A stretch of 15,479 bases of DNA from contig CAMCXB010000054.1 in the NCBI GenBank assembly GCA_945883145.1, positions 1-15,479 of the forward strand. Reading direction: 5' to 3'. This DNA comes from Bordetella parapertussis. GTDB lineage: Bacteria > Pseudomonadota > Gammaproteobacteria > Burkholderiales > Burkholderiaceae_D. Made by a program: the position numbers and the translations under genes. Positions 1 through 7,182 of this stretch are shown here, in pieces; the stretch's first letter is position 1, and every line of letters starts with the position of its first letter. The notes under the pieces were generated by a model. The model searched no databases, was not told where the DNA came from, and was given only the letters and a program-made list of their open reading frames with translations.

Positions 1-246
1 CGTTTAGGGTGTATCAATCATGCCTTGTTAACAGCAGAAGTAATAAAAGCACGTGGATTGAATTTAGTGGGATGGGTCGCGAATCAGATTGATGTAAACA
101 TGTCGCATCAACAAGCTAACTTGCAAGCTTTAGAGCAAAGATTATCAGCGCCATTGATTGGTGTCGTGCCATGGATGGCAGCAGTCAGTGCGCAAGTCGC
201 CGCCGATAAAATAGACATATCTCGAATTAAAAATTGGCAATCATAA
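1..246 (+). CDS. bioD: Dethiobiotin synthetase, C-terminal part
   Basis: This is the last 81 residues of an ATP-dependent dethiobiotin synthetase, the cytoplasmic enzyme that closes the ureido ring of dethiobiotin in the penultimate step of biotin synthesis. The reading frame is open from the first base of the window, so the gene starts outside. The visible part opens with RLGCINHALLTAEVIKARGL followed by LVGWVAN, which matches the conserved BioD block between the nucleotide-binding core and the C-terminus (LGCINHALLTA, then GWVAN). It closes with PLIGVVPW, another typical BioD segment. The protein ends normally at a TAA. No other biotin gene is visible. A REP-type repeat and a bidirectional terminator follow. 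The identification is firm despite the truncation by the window edge. Confidence 0.9.
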   Translation, partial: RLGCINHALLTAEVIKARGLNLVGWVANQIDVNMSHQQANLQALEQRLSAPLIGVVPWMAAVSAQVAADKIDISRIKNWQS

Positions 247-250
247 TTTC

Positions 251-346
251 GTAGGTACGATTAGCGCAGCGCAATCGTACGTTCGTATTGCGATGTGTGG
301 TGGTATAAAATTTTGCGTACGATTACGCTGCGCTAATCGTACCTAC
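251..346. repeat. REPIN-like pair of inverted REP sequences
   Basis: Two 31-base arms lie in inverted orientation, 251-281 and 316-346, differing at one position and separated by 34 bases. Each arm begins (reading inward) with GTAG and contains its own imperfect palindrome around TACGATTAGCGCAGCG, so each could fold alone or pair with the other arm. A 5' GTAG next to a small palindrome is the hallmark of REP sequences mobilised by RAYT (TnpA-REP) transposases, and an inverted pair is a REPIN. It sits between the bioD stop codon and the terminator, a usual position. No RAYT gene is in the window and no second copy was seen here. Confidence 0.8.
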
Positions 347-363
347 TTGATAATACGTCCCAT

Positions 364-399
364 AAAAAACATCCCGACTCTAGGTCGGGATGCTTTTTT
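364..399. terminator. Bidirectional Rho-independent terminator
   Basis: A perfect 9-bp stem, CATCCCGAC (370-378) with GTCGGGATG (384-392), encloses a 5-base loop. Six T follow on the plus strand (394-399) and six A precede (364-369), which become a T run on the minus strand. The site therefore can stop transcription of bioD from the left and of the TonB receptor gene from the right. Confidence 0.9.
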
Positions 400-423
400 C
401 AACGGTATCAAACTAAGCGTACA

Positions 424-2481
424 TTAGAACATGTAGTTAGCTTTCACGCCCATGATCCAGTTACGACCAGGGGCGGGTTCGAAGAAGCGAGTATTCGTAT
501 CGTTCACTCGAATTGATCCTATGTAGTTTTGATCGAATATATTATCAATGCGGGCATACTCAGTGAATTTCCAATTGCCTTGTCTTTGTTGAAAGCTACT
601 CCGTATACTATAGATAGTGTAATCAGGTGCTGCATCAGTATTTGTGTCATCCACATATACTTTACTGTTGTATCTAGCTTCTAAAGCCGTTTGGAAATTC
701 ATAGGCTGATATTTCCATGCTAATTCAGCGTAAATTTGCGAGCGATAGGTCCCAGGAATATTTTTCCCAGAATTGAAATTTGAATCTTTGTCAAAAATAG
801 CGTTTAAAACTGTATATGCTGCATATGCTGAAAAATTATTATTAAATTTTTTCTCTGCTGATAATTCAGCACCATTACGAGTTGTATTGCCGGCATTTTG
901 ATATGTTGTGAAAGTACCTCCGCTCTTAACAACAATTTCATTTTCTGTTGTTATATTAAATAGAGCTGCGTTTATCCGAGTATCTTCAGATGGTAGCCAT
1001 TTACTACCGATTTCAATATTGGTACTTGTACTTGGTTTAAGAGTAAGATTCGGCCCATTTCCAGAAGTATCACTAAATGTTGCTTCAATTAATGTAGGGG
1101 TTTCAAAACCTTTACCGTAGTTTGCATAAAAATTTAGTACAGGATTTGCTTTAAAAGTTAATCCTATTACAGGTATGGTTTTACTGTAATTTGCATTTCC
1201 TGTTCCATTTCCATTAGAGGCAGGTAAGTTATCAAGAACACTTAAATTTAAACTTGTGCGACGAACTCCGGCATGTAAATCCCACTTTGGATCAATTGAC
1301 CACAATCCTTGTGCATATTGATCAAAATTTTGTGCATTTTGTGTTTCATCACGATTAGGCGTAGCTGCAGTAATCTCTCCTGCAGAAGTGGCTCTATCAA
1401 GTCGCCCGTCTTTCATGAATCCAACATTCATTCCATATGTAAGCTGATAAGGTTTGTCGAGTAAACTTCCTTTGTTTGTAATTTTTACTTCAGCACCAGA
1501 AAAATTTCGACTAATGCTACTTGCTCTTCCGGTTGCTCCTAATGATAAGTATTGTAAATTTTCTCTTTGACCAGCATAGGCTATTAAATTGATTGAATTA
1601 GAAGAATCAATCTTGTGTTCAAGATTGAAACCAAATTGTGTGTTACTTCGAATAACACGAGTATTATTTGTGATTGAACCAGAGGACACTCCTGTGGGAG
1701 TTACGAATGCTGATGGTTCTGTGCCTGCAGTTGCCGTTCTTCTTAATCCACCTGGATCTTGTGCAAACTGATCAAACCAACTTGTTAACATAGTCAGTTT
1801 AGTATCTTCAGCAATCTTAATACCTAACTTTGCTGTTGCTTGACGTTTGTCATTCGCACTTTGTTGACGGAATCCGTCTGAGTTGTAATCAGAATAGTTG
1901 ACTAAATATTCCACACCATTTTTTGTACCGGCTGCTTGTACTGACTCACGACGGGTGTTGAAGCTACCAAATAAAATATCACCGCTCACTTCTGGTGTGG
2001 CAGGTGCTTTGTCGGTGAACATTTGTATAACGCCACCGGATGAATTGCCATACATAGCAGAGAAGGGTCCACGCATGACTTCGATCGAGCTCATCGCGCC
2101 GAGGTCTACACTACCTGGATTACCTATGCCATCAGGCATAGACAGTGGAATGCCATCAACGTAAACGCGAATACCACGTACGCCAAATGAAGAACGAGCA
2201 CCGAAGCCGCGTGAAGAGATTTGCGGATCTTGCGCCATTTGATTACGGTTTTGTGCAGTGATGCCAGGTACGCGTGCCAAACTTTCTGATAGCGTCATTT
2301 TTACGCCGCCATTTTGTATGGTGTCTTTCTCGACTTTGTCGATAGACATAGGCAAGTCAAAGCTGTCTTGTTCTACACGCGTAGCGGTGACAACAACAGG
2401 TGACAGGGATTTGGTTTCTTGTGCAGCAGCGTTAGCAATAAAACATGCTGTAATCATTAAGGAAAGGCTGGTTCTTTTCAT
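424..2481 (-). CDS. pqqU: TonB-dependent outer-membrane receptor, PqqU/YncD type (PQQ uptake)
   Basis: A 685-residue outer-membrane beta-barrel receptor driven by TonB. A signal peptide ends near ANAAA/QE (residue 20), a TonB box-like segment PVVVTATR lies at about 28-35, the plug domain runs to about 155, and the barrel ends in the terminal aromatic residue F685. The plug blocks SRGFGARSSFGVRGIRVYVD, then DGIP and MPDG, and RGPFSAMYGNSSGGV match E. coli YncD nearly residue for residue. So do GKGFETPT, LKPSTSTNIEIGSKW and EPAPGRN further on. YncD has been renamed PqqU because it imports pyrroloquinoline quinone. The adjacent pqqA gene independently supports that substrate. Ribosome binding is weak (GAG-type, six bases upstream). 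It has its own upstream region with palindromes and a terminator downstream. A different substrate within the same receptor subfamily cannot be excluded from sequence alone. Confidence 0.87.
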   Translation of the reverse strand: MKRTSLSLMITACFIANAAAQETKSLSPVVVTATRVEQDSFDLPMSIDKVEKDTIQNGGVKMTLSESLARVPGITAQNRNQMAQDPQISSRGFGARSSFGVRGIRVYVDGIPLSMPDGIGNPGSVDLGAMSSIEVMRGPFSAMYGNSSGGVIQMFTDKAPATPEVSGDILFGSFNTRRESVQAAGTKNGVEYLVNYSDYNSDGFRQQSANDKRQATAKLGIKIAEDTKLTMLTSWFDQFAQDPGGLRRTATAGTEPSAFVTPTGVSSGSITNNTRVIRSNTQFGFNLEHKIDSSNSINLIAYAGQRENLQYLSLGATGRASSISRNFSGAEVKITNKGSLLDKPYQLTYGMNVGFMKDGRLDRATSAGEITAATPNRDETQNAQNFDQYAQGLWSIDPKWDLHAGVRRTSLNLSVLDNLPASNGNGTGNANYSKTIPVIGLTFKANPVLNFYANYGKGFETPTLIEATFSDTSGNGPNLTLKPSTSTNIEIGSKWLPSEDTRINAALFNITTENEIVVKSGGTFTTYQNAGNTTRNGAELSAEKKFNNNFSAYAAYTVLNAIFDKDSNFNSGKNIPGTYRSQIYAELAWKYQPMNFQTALEARYNSKVYVDDTNTDAAPDYTIYSIRSSFQQRQGNWKFTEYARIDNIFDQNYIGSIRVNDTNTRFFEPAPGRNWIMGVKANYMF

Positions 2482-2560
2482 GCTCGTCTCTTTATGCCCT
2501 CGGGCTCAATTTCAAAAAAGGCATGATGCTACCTTAGTGAGTGGGTCGTATGCATCAGTA

Positions 2561-2588
2561 AAATCATGATTTGTGACCAGATCGTCAC
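2561..2588. promoter_or_regulatory. Two abutting palindromes upstream of the PQQ receptor gene
   Basis: AAATCATGATTT (2561-2572) is a perfect 12-base palindrome. It is followed at once by GTGACCAGATCGTCAC (2573-2588), with GTGAC/GTCAC arms around a 6-base centre. Both lie about 80-107 bases upstream of the receptor start codon, in the region where its promoter should be. No convincing -35/-10 pair was found, so the position relative to the promoter is unknown. These are candidate regulator sites only. Confidence 0.4.
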
Positions 2589-2670
2589 TTTGCGTGTGTA
2601 ACGTTTTTAATTTAATCAGTTAAGTTAAGAATTAACCGAGGTTTGTTATTAGTTTAAAAACGATAGCGAT

Positions 2671-2696
2671 AAAAAAACGACCCCTAAGGGTCGTTT
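2671..2696 (-). terminator. Rho-independent terminator of pqqA
   Basis: On the minus strand a perfect 9-bp stem (AAACGACCC with GGGTCGTTT, 2688-2696 and 2675-2683) with a 4-base loop runs into seven T (2671-2677). It lies 50 bases beyond the pqqA stop codon and before the receptor gene, so pqqA appears to be a single-gene transcript. Confidence 0.88.
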
Positions 2697-2745
2697 AAAA
2701 CAAATGGAGTTCTTATAAACTCATTACGGAAATCTAGGTCTGGTA

Positions 2746-2820
2746 TTAACGATTCGCGATGTACATGGTGATTTCAAAGCCAAAACGTAAGTCAGTTGCT
2801 GCTGGTGTGGTCCAAGTCAT
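2746..2820 (-). CDS. pqqA: PQQ precursor peptide PqqA
   Basis: A 24-residue peptide that begins MTWTTPAATDLR and ends FEITMYIANR. It has the PqqA hallmark: a glutamate and a tyrosine four residues apart (E16 and Y20, in EITMY). The radical SAM enzyme PqqE, with chaperone PqqD, cross-links these two residues, and they become the PQQ skeleton. The flanking DLR-GFE and the terminal NR also fit family members from Pseudomonas and Klebsiella. The start is set by GGAG six bases upstream (2827-2830). A longer open frame upstream to 2988 has no such support. The gene stands alone, with a terminator downstream and no pqqBCDE after it. Detached or extra pqqA copies are known in several PQQ-producing bacteria. 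It lies next to the PQQ receptor gene and divergent from the sensor kinase. Confidence 0.93.
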   Translation of the reverse strand: MTWTTPAATDLRFGFEITMYIANR

Positions 2821-2856
2821 AATTATCTCCAAAATTAAGGTTGTTTGAACGTCTGA

Positions 2857-2868
2857 CAGGTTAACCTG
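2857..2868. promoter_or_regulatory. 12-base perfect palindrome upstream of pqqA
   Basis: CAGGTTAACCTG is fully self-complementary and ends 36 bases upstream of the pqqA start codon. Its position near a likely promoter or early leader fits an operator. The protein that would bind it is unknown; the adjacent LuxR-type regulator is one candidate. Confidence 0.35.
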
Positions 2869-2930
2869 CATTAAAGATGATTGTGCCTGTTCGAGTACTG
2901 ACCTGCACGAGCGAATCGCGTATTTATCTC

Positions 2931-2945
2931 TCATGATTTTCATGA
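2931..2945. promoter_or_regulatory. TCATGA pair in the pqqA/kinase intergenic region
   Basis: Two copies of the self-complementary hexamer TCATGA are separated by TTT, giving TCATGATTTTCATGA. Nine bases of it, TCATGATTT, recur at 2564-2572 within the palindrome upstream of the receptor gene. A shared site in front of both PQQ genes would be consistent with common control, but short AT-rich matches can occur by chance. Confidence 0.3.
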
Positions 2946-3044
2946 ACGTTAAGGCTTTGTTCTGCGCTTGAGCAATTCGCATGTGCACTCTGCTGCCGCT
3001 GTAACGATCAACTGTTAAGATGTTTACTAGGAAAAGACTGACTG

Positions 3045-3058
3045 GCAGTGTTCACTGC
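3045..3058. promoter_or_regulatory. Inverted repeat in the leader of the sensor kinase gene
   Basis: GCAGTG and CACTGC arms flank a 2-base centre, ending 25 bases upstream of the chosen ATG. The tiny centre makes a protein-binding site likelier than an RNA hairpin. It could serve autoregulation of the kinase/regulator pair; no proof is available from sequence. Confidence 0.3.
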
Positions 3059-3083
3059 TTGAGTGCAGCGAAGTATTCTAATT

Positions 3084-4526
3084 ATGACAACAAATTCAAG
3101 TTCAGGAATTCAGGCAGCACCACTGTCACAAGCTATGCCTATTCCCACTTCTATGAGTCTGCGACTCAAAATAAATCTGATCTTTGTAGTGTTGACGATT
3201 TTAGTCTTCAGCATTCTGATTGCTTTCGAGATGAATGCAACGCGCAAAAGCGTGGCTGAAGAGATGGAAGCATCTAGTCGCATTGCTTCTCAATTGCTGG
3301 GTCGACTAGGTAGTATGTATAACAATAAAAATCTTCCCGAATTGGTGGAGTTTTTACGTGAGACCGGCCGTGTACGTGCACAGGAAATTAGTTTGCATAG
3401 TCTAGATGGTGAATTGTTATATCAGTCTCCACCGTCAGTATATAAAGCTGGTCGCAATGCGCCGCAATGGTATGCGTCTTTAATTGCACCACCTGAGTCC
3501 GTACGTGTGATTGAATTAAGTAATGCACGTATTACCATGCGTACTAATCCTACTCGCGCAGTTTTAGATGGTTGGGATAATTTAGCTGATATTTTATTTG
3601 CGCAGTTTGTATTATTCATCATCGCTGATATCATGATTTTTTGGTTAGTCAGTTATTGGTTAGCGCCGTTAGAAAAAATTGAACGTGGATTACGTGAGAT
3701 TGAACAAGGTGCGCATCATGTCAGATTACCTGCTTTACAAGGCAAAGAAGCAGGACAAATGGGTCGTGCATTTAATCGTATGGCGCAAGCGGTAGAAGAT
3801 AATATACAAGTGCGACAAGCAACAGCCGAAGCGCAAGCACGCTTAGCAACGCAACGTGAATTCACACAATTGCTCTATGCTCGGATAGAACAAGAGCGTG
3901 CTGCAATAGCACGTGAATTACATGATGAGTTAGGACAGTCCTTAACGGGTATACGCTCGATTGCTAAATCCATGTTGCAACATGCGGATGTAGCAGGCAG
4001 TCCGATTCAGCGCTCAGCACAAATGCTGTTTGATACAGCAGGCATGATGTCAGATGCCATGCATAGAATGATTCCGCGTTTACGTCCCATACAACTAGAA
4101 GGTATGGGTTTGGTTGATGCAGTACGTGATTTACTCACTGCGACACAACTGAATAATCCTGAATTAAAAACTGAGTGTGAAGTGCAGGGTGATCTACCTG
4201 TGCTGAATCAAGAATGTGAACTGCATGCTTACCGCATTATTCAAGAAGCGATCACGAATGTAGTGCGGCATGCAAAGGCTAGTCGTACCCATGTTTGCAT
4301 TGCAGTTAAAGATCAGTGTCTTGTGTTGTCGATTGCAGATGATGGACAGGGTGCACAAAGTTTGCAGCGTGTAGGTCATTATGGTGTGCTGGGTATGCAA
4401 GAGCGTGCAGCCTCATTAAATGGTAAGGTTATTTTTCAAACAGCTGCTATGGGTGGCTGTGAAGTGTTAGTGACATTGCCACTTGCCTCACCAGTTAATG
4501 CATCACATCACGAAAGTCAGGTATGA
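3084..4526 (+). CDS. Sensor histidine kinase, MoxY-like (LapD/MoxY N-terminal domain, HAMP, HisKA_3)
   Basis: A 480-residue inner-membrane sensor kinase. From this start, transmembrane helices lie at about 31-49 and 172-192. They bracket a periplasmic domain of about 120 residues with the look of the LapD/MoxY N-terminal family (EISLHSLDGELLYQSPPS). A HAMP linker follows (193-245). The HisKA_3 dimerisation box, ARELHDELGQSLTGIRS, carries the phospho-accepting H280, and an ATP-binding domain has NVVRHAK, DDGQGA and GVLGMQERA. MoxY of Paracoccus, the methanol-oxidation sensor, has this design. The gene is divergent from pqqA and overlaps the regulator gene by four bases (ATGA). The start is uncertain: GTG at 3063 and ATG at 3153 are alternatives and none has a strong ribosome site. 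The ligand is unknown; an alcohol, an aldehyde or PQQ status are guesses. Confidence 0.82.
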   Translation: MTTNSSSGIQAAPLSQAMPIPTSMSLRLKINLIFVVLTILVFSILIAFEMNATRKSVAEEMEASSRIASQLLGRLGSMYNNKNLPELVEFLRETGRVRAQEISLHSLDGELLYQSPPSVYKAGRNAPQWYASLIAPPESVRVIELSNARITMRTNPTRAVLDGWDNLADILFAQFVLFIIADIMIFWLVSYWLAPLEKIERGLREIEQGAHHVRLPALQGKEAGQMGRAFNRMAQAVEDNIQVRQATAEAQARLATQREFTQLLYARIEQERAAIARELHDELGQSLTGIRSIAKSMLQHADVAGSPIQRSAQMLFDTAGMMSDAMHRMIPRLRPIQLEGMGLVDAVRDLLTATQLNNPELKTECEVQGDLPVLNQECELHAYRIIQEAITNVVRHAKASRTHVCIAVKDQCLVLSIADDGQGAQSLQRVGHYGVLGMQERAASLNGKVIFQTAAMGGCEVLVTLPLASPVNASHHESQV

Positions 4527-5164
4527 GTAAAAAAATTACAGTGATGTTGGTGGATGATCATGCCGTAGTGCGGTTTGGTTTTAGGATGTTGTTAGAAGCC
4601 ACAGAAGATATACAAGTAGCAGCAGAGGCTGAGTCCGCTGAGATTGCTTATCAACAGATACCGATTGTAAAACCGGATGTGATTGTCATGGATATCTCGC
4701 TTGGTGGCACCATGGGTGTGGAAGCAACGCGCCGCATTGTAGCGCGTGACAAAATGGCTAAGGTCTTAGGTTTATCTTCACATGAAGATCCTAGCTATGT
4801 GCGCTATATGTTGAAAGCAGGAGCATTGGGTTATTTATCCAAACGTAGTGCACCAGATGAATTAATTCATGCGATACGTCAGGTTTCTGAAGGTCGTATG
4901 TATATAGAGACCCATCTATCACAGCGTATGGCACTAGAAGAATTTAATGGTGAGAAAAGCCCTATAGAAGTACTATCAGATCGTGAGTTTGGTGTATTTA
5001 TACAATTGGCTAAGGGTCAATCAGTCAATCAAATTGCTGAGATTTTAAATATCTCACCGCGCACAGCAGGTACGCATCTCTATAACGTAAAACAAAAACT
5101 CGGTGCAGCAAATCAAGCTGAATTAACCTTAATTGCGGTTAGACATGGTTTGATTGAATTATAA
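4523..5164 (+). CDS. LuxR/NarL-type response regulator, MoxX-like
   Basis: A 213-residue cytoplasmic transcription factor, partner of the kinase whose stop codon it overlaps. The receiver domain (1-120) has the acidic pair D11-D12, the phospho-acceptor D57 in VIVMDISL, and K107 in YLSKR. The C-terminal LuxR-type helix-turn-helix (about 150-213) has LSDREFGVFIQLAKGQSVNQ, then ISPRTAGTHLYNVKQKLG. Regulators of this class (MoxX, ExaE, AgmR/ErbR) switch on PQQ-dependent alcohol dehydrogenase and PQQ biosynthesis genes in other proteobacteria. That role here is inference from the neighbours pqqA and pqqU. All phosphorylation residues are intact. Its stop lies 38 bases from that of the convergent EAL gene, with no obvious terminator between them. 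Confidence 0.88.
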   Translation: MSKKITVMLVDDHAVVRFGFRMLLEATEDIQVAAEAESAEIAYQQIPIVKPDVIVMDISLGGTMGVEATRRIVARDKMAKVLGLSSHEDPSYVRYMLKAGALGYLSKRSAPDELIHAIRQVSEGRMYIETHLSQRMALEEFNGEKSPIEVLSDREFGVFIQLAKGQSVNQIAEILNISPRTAGTHLYNVKQKLGAANQAELTLIAVRHGLIEL

Positions 5165-5202
5165 AAATCCAAGACAAGTTCTTTTTCATTGCACAGATCA
5201 AT

Positions 5203-6441
5203 TCACTCAATCACAGTGACTGGTTGAGATTTCAAAGCATGCTCAGGTAATTCGGCTAGTCGTAATGGTCGTCCTAGGAAAAATCCCTGTGCTTTTTGTA
5301 TGCCAAGTTCTATCAATATGGCGAGTTCTTCAGATGTTTCCACTCCCTCGGCAATCAGTTGACTGCCTGTATCTCTAGAAAAATGGACTAAGGCGACAGC
5401 GAGTGCACGTTTCGCAGGATCCTTATCGATACCCCGTGTCAGACTCATATCGAGCTTGATGTAATCAGGTCGTAAATTCAATATATGTCGAAAGCTAGCA
5501 TAGCCTGATCCTGCATCATCGACTGCAATCTTTAGTCCGCGTGCGCGATAGGGTTTGAGTCTATCTGCTATTTCTTCATACTGATTGACTGCATCATGTT
5601 CTGTGATTTCTAAGGCAATGCGCGATAAATCAATATGTTCATTAAAGAGTTGCGCTAGTGATGCTGAGGTAATGGTTTGTGGTGAGATATTCATGCTGAC
5701 ATAGGCATCATCATGAAAAAATTGCAGACTATGCATCGCAAGTTCAATCGCCCGTATTTCTAAATGTATGCCCATGCCGATTGCATGCGCTTCACGAAAC
5801 CAGATATCGGGTGCATTGACAGGGAGATCAGGAAAGCGTGATAGTGCTTCGAAACCAGATATTTTTTTTGGTAGTAAATCAAAAATAGGTTGATAGGCGA
5901 TATACATGGATTCACCACGTATGATTTTATTCACCACATCTAAGGTGATTTGTTTAATTGATTTTATACGACGTATACGTTCTATCGCTTTACAGGCAAG
6001 TTCAGCGAAAGCATGAGTCAGTGCAAGGTCGCGCTGATTCAGAGAGGGATCGGATTGCCGACTCAAACAGCAAAAAGTGCCGAACAAGCTACCGTCAGAT
6101 AAATAGAGTGGCACATTGATATAAGAACCTATGTGAATTTTTGTGGATTCAGGAATGGAAATATCATTCGAGTTTCTTGCATCATTTATTAATTCAGGTA
6201 CTTCTCCCTTTGCGATCAGCTGATAGTAAGTTGCATCCAGTGATTCAATGATGCCGGCTTGTATGGGATTGTTTTCTATCTCGGAATCCACATAGCGATA
6301 AATTCGTTTCTCTCCCATGAACTCAGTCAGAAAAGATATTTCCATATTTAAATGCGATCGAATGGCTTTTAAAATATCTTGTACTGCGCTAGCCTCAGTT
6401 TGATTAGCGAAATCAGTGTGACTTAAAATCAAGCGTTTCAT
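5203..6441 (-). CDS. GAF-EAL c-di-GMP phosphodiesterase
   Basis: A 412-residue soluble protein with an N-terminal GAF sensory domain (about 10-158, including the core SYINVPLYLSDGSLFGTFCC) and a C-terminal EAL domain (about 172-400). The catalytic set of an active cyclic-di-GMP phosphodiesterase is present: E198-A-L, N251 in MNIS, E278 in LEITEHD, D308-D309 in AVDDAGSGYASF, K329 in YIKLD, E365 in IAEGVE, and Q385 in AQGFFLG. No GGDEF domain and no membrane segment are seen. The likely role is lowering c-di-GMP in response to a small ligand or redox signal bound by GAF. The start codon has no clear ribosome binding site. The host-attachment gene lies 83 bases upstream on the same strand. A link to the two-component system is possible but not shown. 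Confidence 0.9.
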   Translation of the reverse strand: MKRLILSHTDFANQTEASAVQDILKAIRSHLNMEISFLTEFMGEKRIYRYVDSEIENNPIQAGIIESLDATYYQLIAKGEVPELINDARNSNDISIPESTKIHIGSYINVPLYLSDGSLFGTFCCLSRQSDPSLNQRDLALTHAFAELACKAIERIRRIKSIKQITLDVVNKIIRGESMYIAYQPIFDLLPKKISGFEALSRFPDLPVNAPDIWFREAHAIGMGIHLEIRAIELAMHSLQFFHDDAYVSMNISPQTITSASLAQLFNEHIDLSRIALEITEHDAVNQYEEIADRLKPYRARGLKIAVDDAGSGYASFRHILNLRPDYIKLDMSLTRGIDKDPAKRALAVALVHFSRDTGSQLIAEGVETSEELAILIELGIQKAQGFFLGRPLRLAELPEHALKSQPVTVIE

Positions 6442-6524
6442 TATGTAATCGCTTTTTTAATAGACAGAGTTTTATCTATATTTATGAAACTCAAATAGGA
6501 GGCAACAATAATCAGGATTCAGCT

Positions 6525-6968
6525 TTAATGTAAGTGTTCCTTTAAGTAGGCATGCATTTTAGGTGGCGTCAACGAGGTAACATCTTTGCAGATCTCTTCT
6601 CGAATAATTTTTTGAATTTTTTTAGGAATTTTCTTGCGTAGCATGCCAAGGAATGCAGGTGCAGCCACGATGGAAATTTCAGTGTAATCGTGTTTGTCAT
6701 AATGCTGTTCAAGATGACTAGCAATTTTTTTGCAAAATAATTCATCACTATGTTTGAGTGCAGTAGTGTTGGGTTCGGCTGTGCTCGATTGAGCATGTTT
6801 GCCTTTACCGCTAAAGCGACCACGTGCATCTGTTGCGAGTTCATGCTCCGCCATTCTGGCTTCAGGATTAAGAAAGTCATCGAGCTCGATTAAGGCTGCA
6901 CTCGTTACATCGACTTCAAATACACGAGCGCGATGTCCATCTGCCACTAATACCCATTTTTTGTCCAT
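6525..6968 (-). CDS. Host attachment family protein
   Basis: A 147-residue cytoplasmic protein of the bacterial host-attachment family, named after a gene needed for Agrobacterium binding to plant cells. The biochemical function is unknown and the fold resembles a domain of eukaryotic release factor eRF1. Visible family features are the start KKWVLVADGHRARVFEV, the mid-region FLNPEARMAEHELATDARGR, a polar low-order stretch GKGKHAQSSTAEPN, and the C-terminal ISIVAAPAFLGMLRKKI. The length is normal for the family. A GGATAGG-type sequence just upstream of the ATG is a weak ribosome site. The name should not be read as evidence of a host-associated lifestyle, because the family is common in free-living bacteria. 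It may be cotranscribed with the EAL gene downstream. Confidence 0.83.
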   Translation of the reverse strand: MDKKWVLVADGHRARVFEVDVTSAALIELDDFLNPEARMAEHELATDARGRFSGKGKHAQSSTAEPNTTALKHSDELFCKKIASHLEQHYDKHDYTEISIVAAPAFLGMLRKKIPKKIQKIIREEICKDVTSLTPPKMHAYLKEHLH

Positions 6969-7022
6969 AGCCTATCCATGTAAGTGACTAGCTATTCGAC
7001 CACTATAAAAGCGAGTAGTTCA

Positions 7023-7060
7023 TATCAAGCTGATTCCTTGAGTGGAATAGGTGCTTGATA
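7023..7060. repeat. Nested inverted repeat between divergent genes
   Basis: TATCAAGC (7023-7030) pairs with GCTTGATA (7053-7060), and inside it ATTCC (7033-7037) pairs with GGAAT (7044-7048) around a 6-base loop. No T run follows on either strand, so it is not a simple terminator. It lies in the 236-base region between the host-attachment and J-domain genes and may be an operator or a leader structure. Nothing else firm was found in that region apart from the leader ORF. Confidence 0.5.
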
Positions 7061-7182
7061 CTAGTCATAACTTTGCATGAAAGAGCCAACTTAAACGGAC
7101 TTGATTACATCGGACAATTTTTCAATAAAAAACTTAATTGATTTTGCTCAACTGATTGTGGATTTCTGAGGAGTAGGCTGCA

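Noticed and set aside
2482..2670. Cobalamin or other riboswitch ahead of the TonB receptor
   Set aside because: No B12-box-like sequence or long paired leader is apparent; the receptor resembles PqqU rather than BtuB.
2821..2988. N-terminal extension of pqqA giving an 80-codon ORF
   Set aside because: The extra part has no likeness to PqqA and no ribosome site at its start, whereas GGAG lies at the right distance from the internal ATG of the 24-codon form.
3020..3259. Plus-strand ORF overlapping the start of the sensor kinase
   Set aside because: It lies out of frame with a clear kinase gene, has no family likeness and ends inside the first transmembrane and sensor region.
5165..5202. Terminator between the response regulator and the convergent EAL gene
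   Set aside because: The 38-base gap has a short T run but no stem that would pair well.
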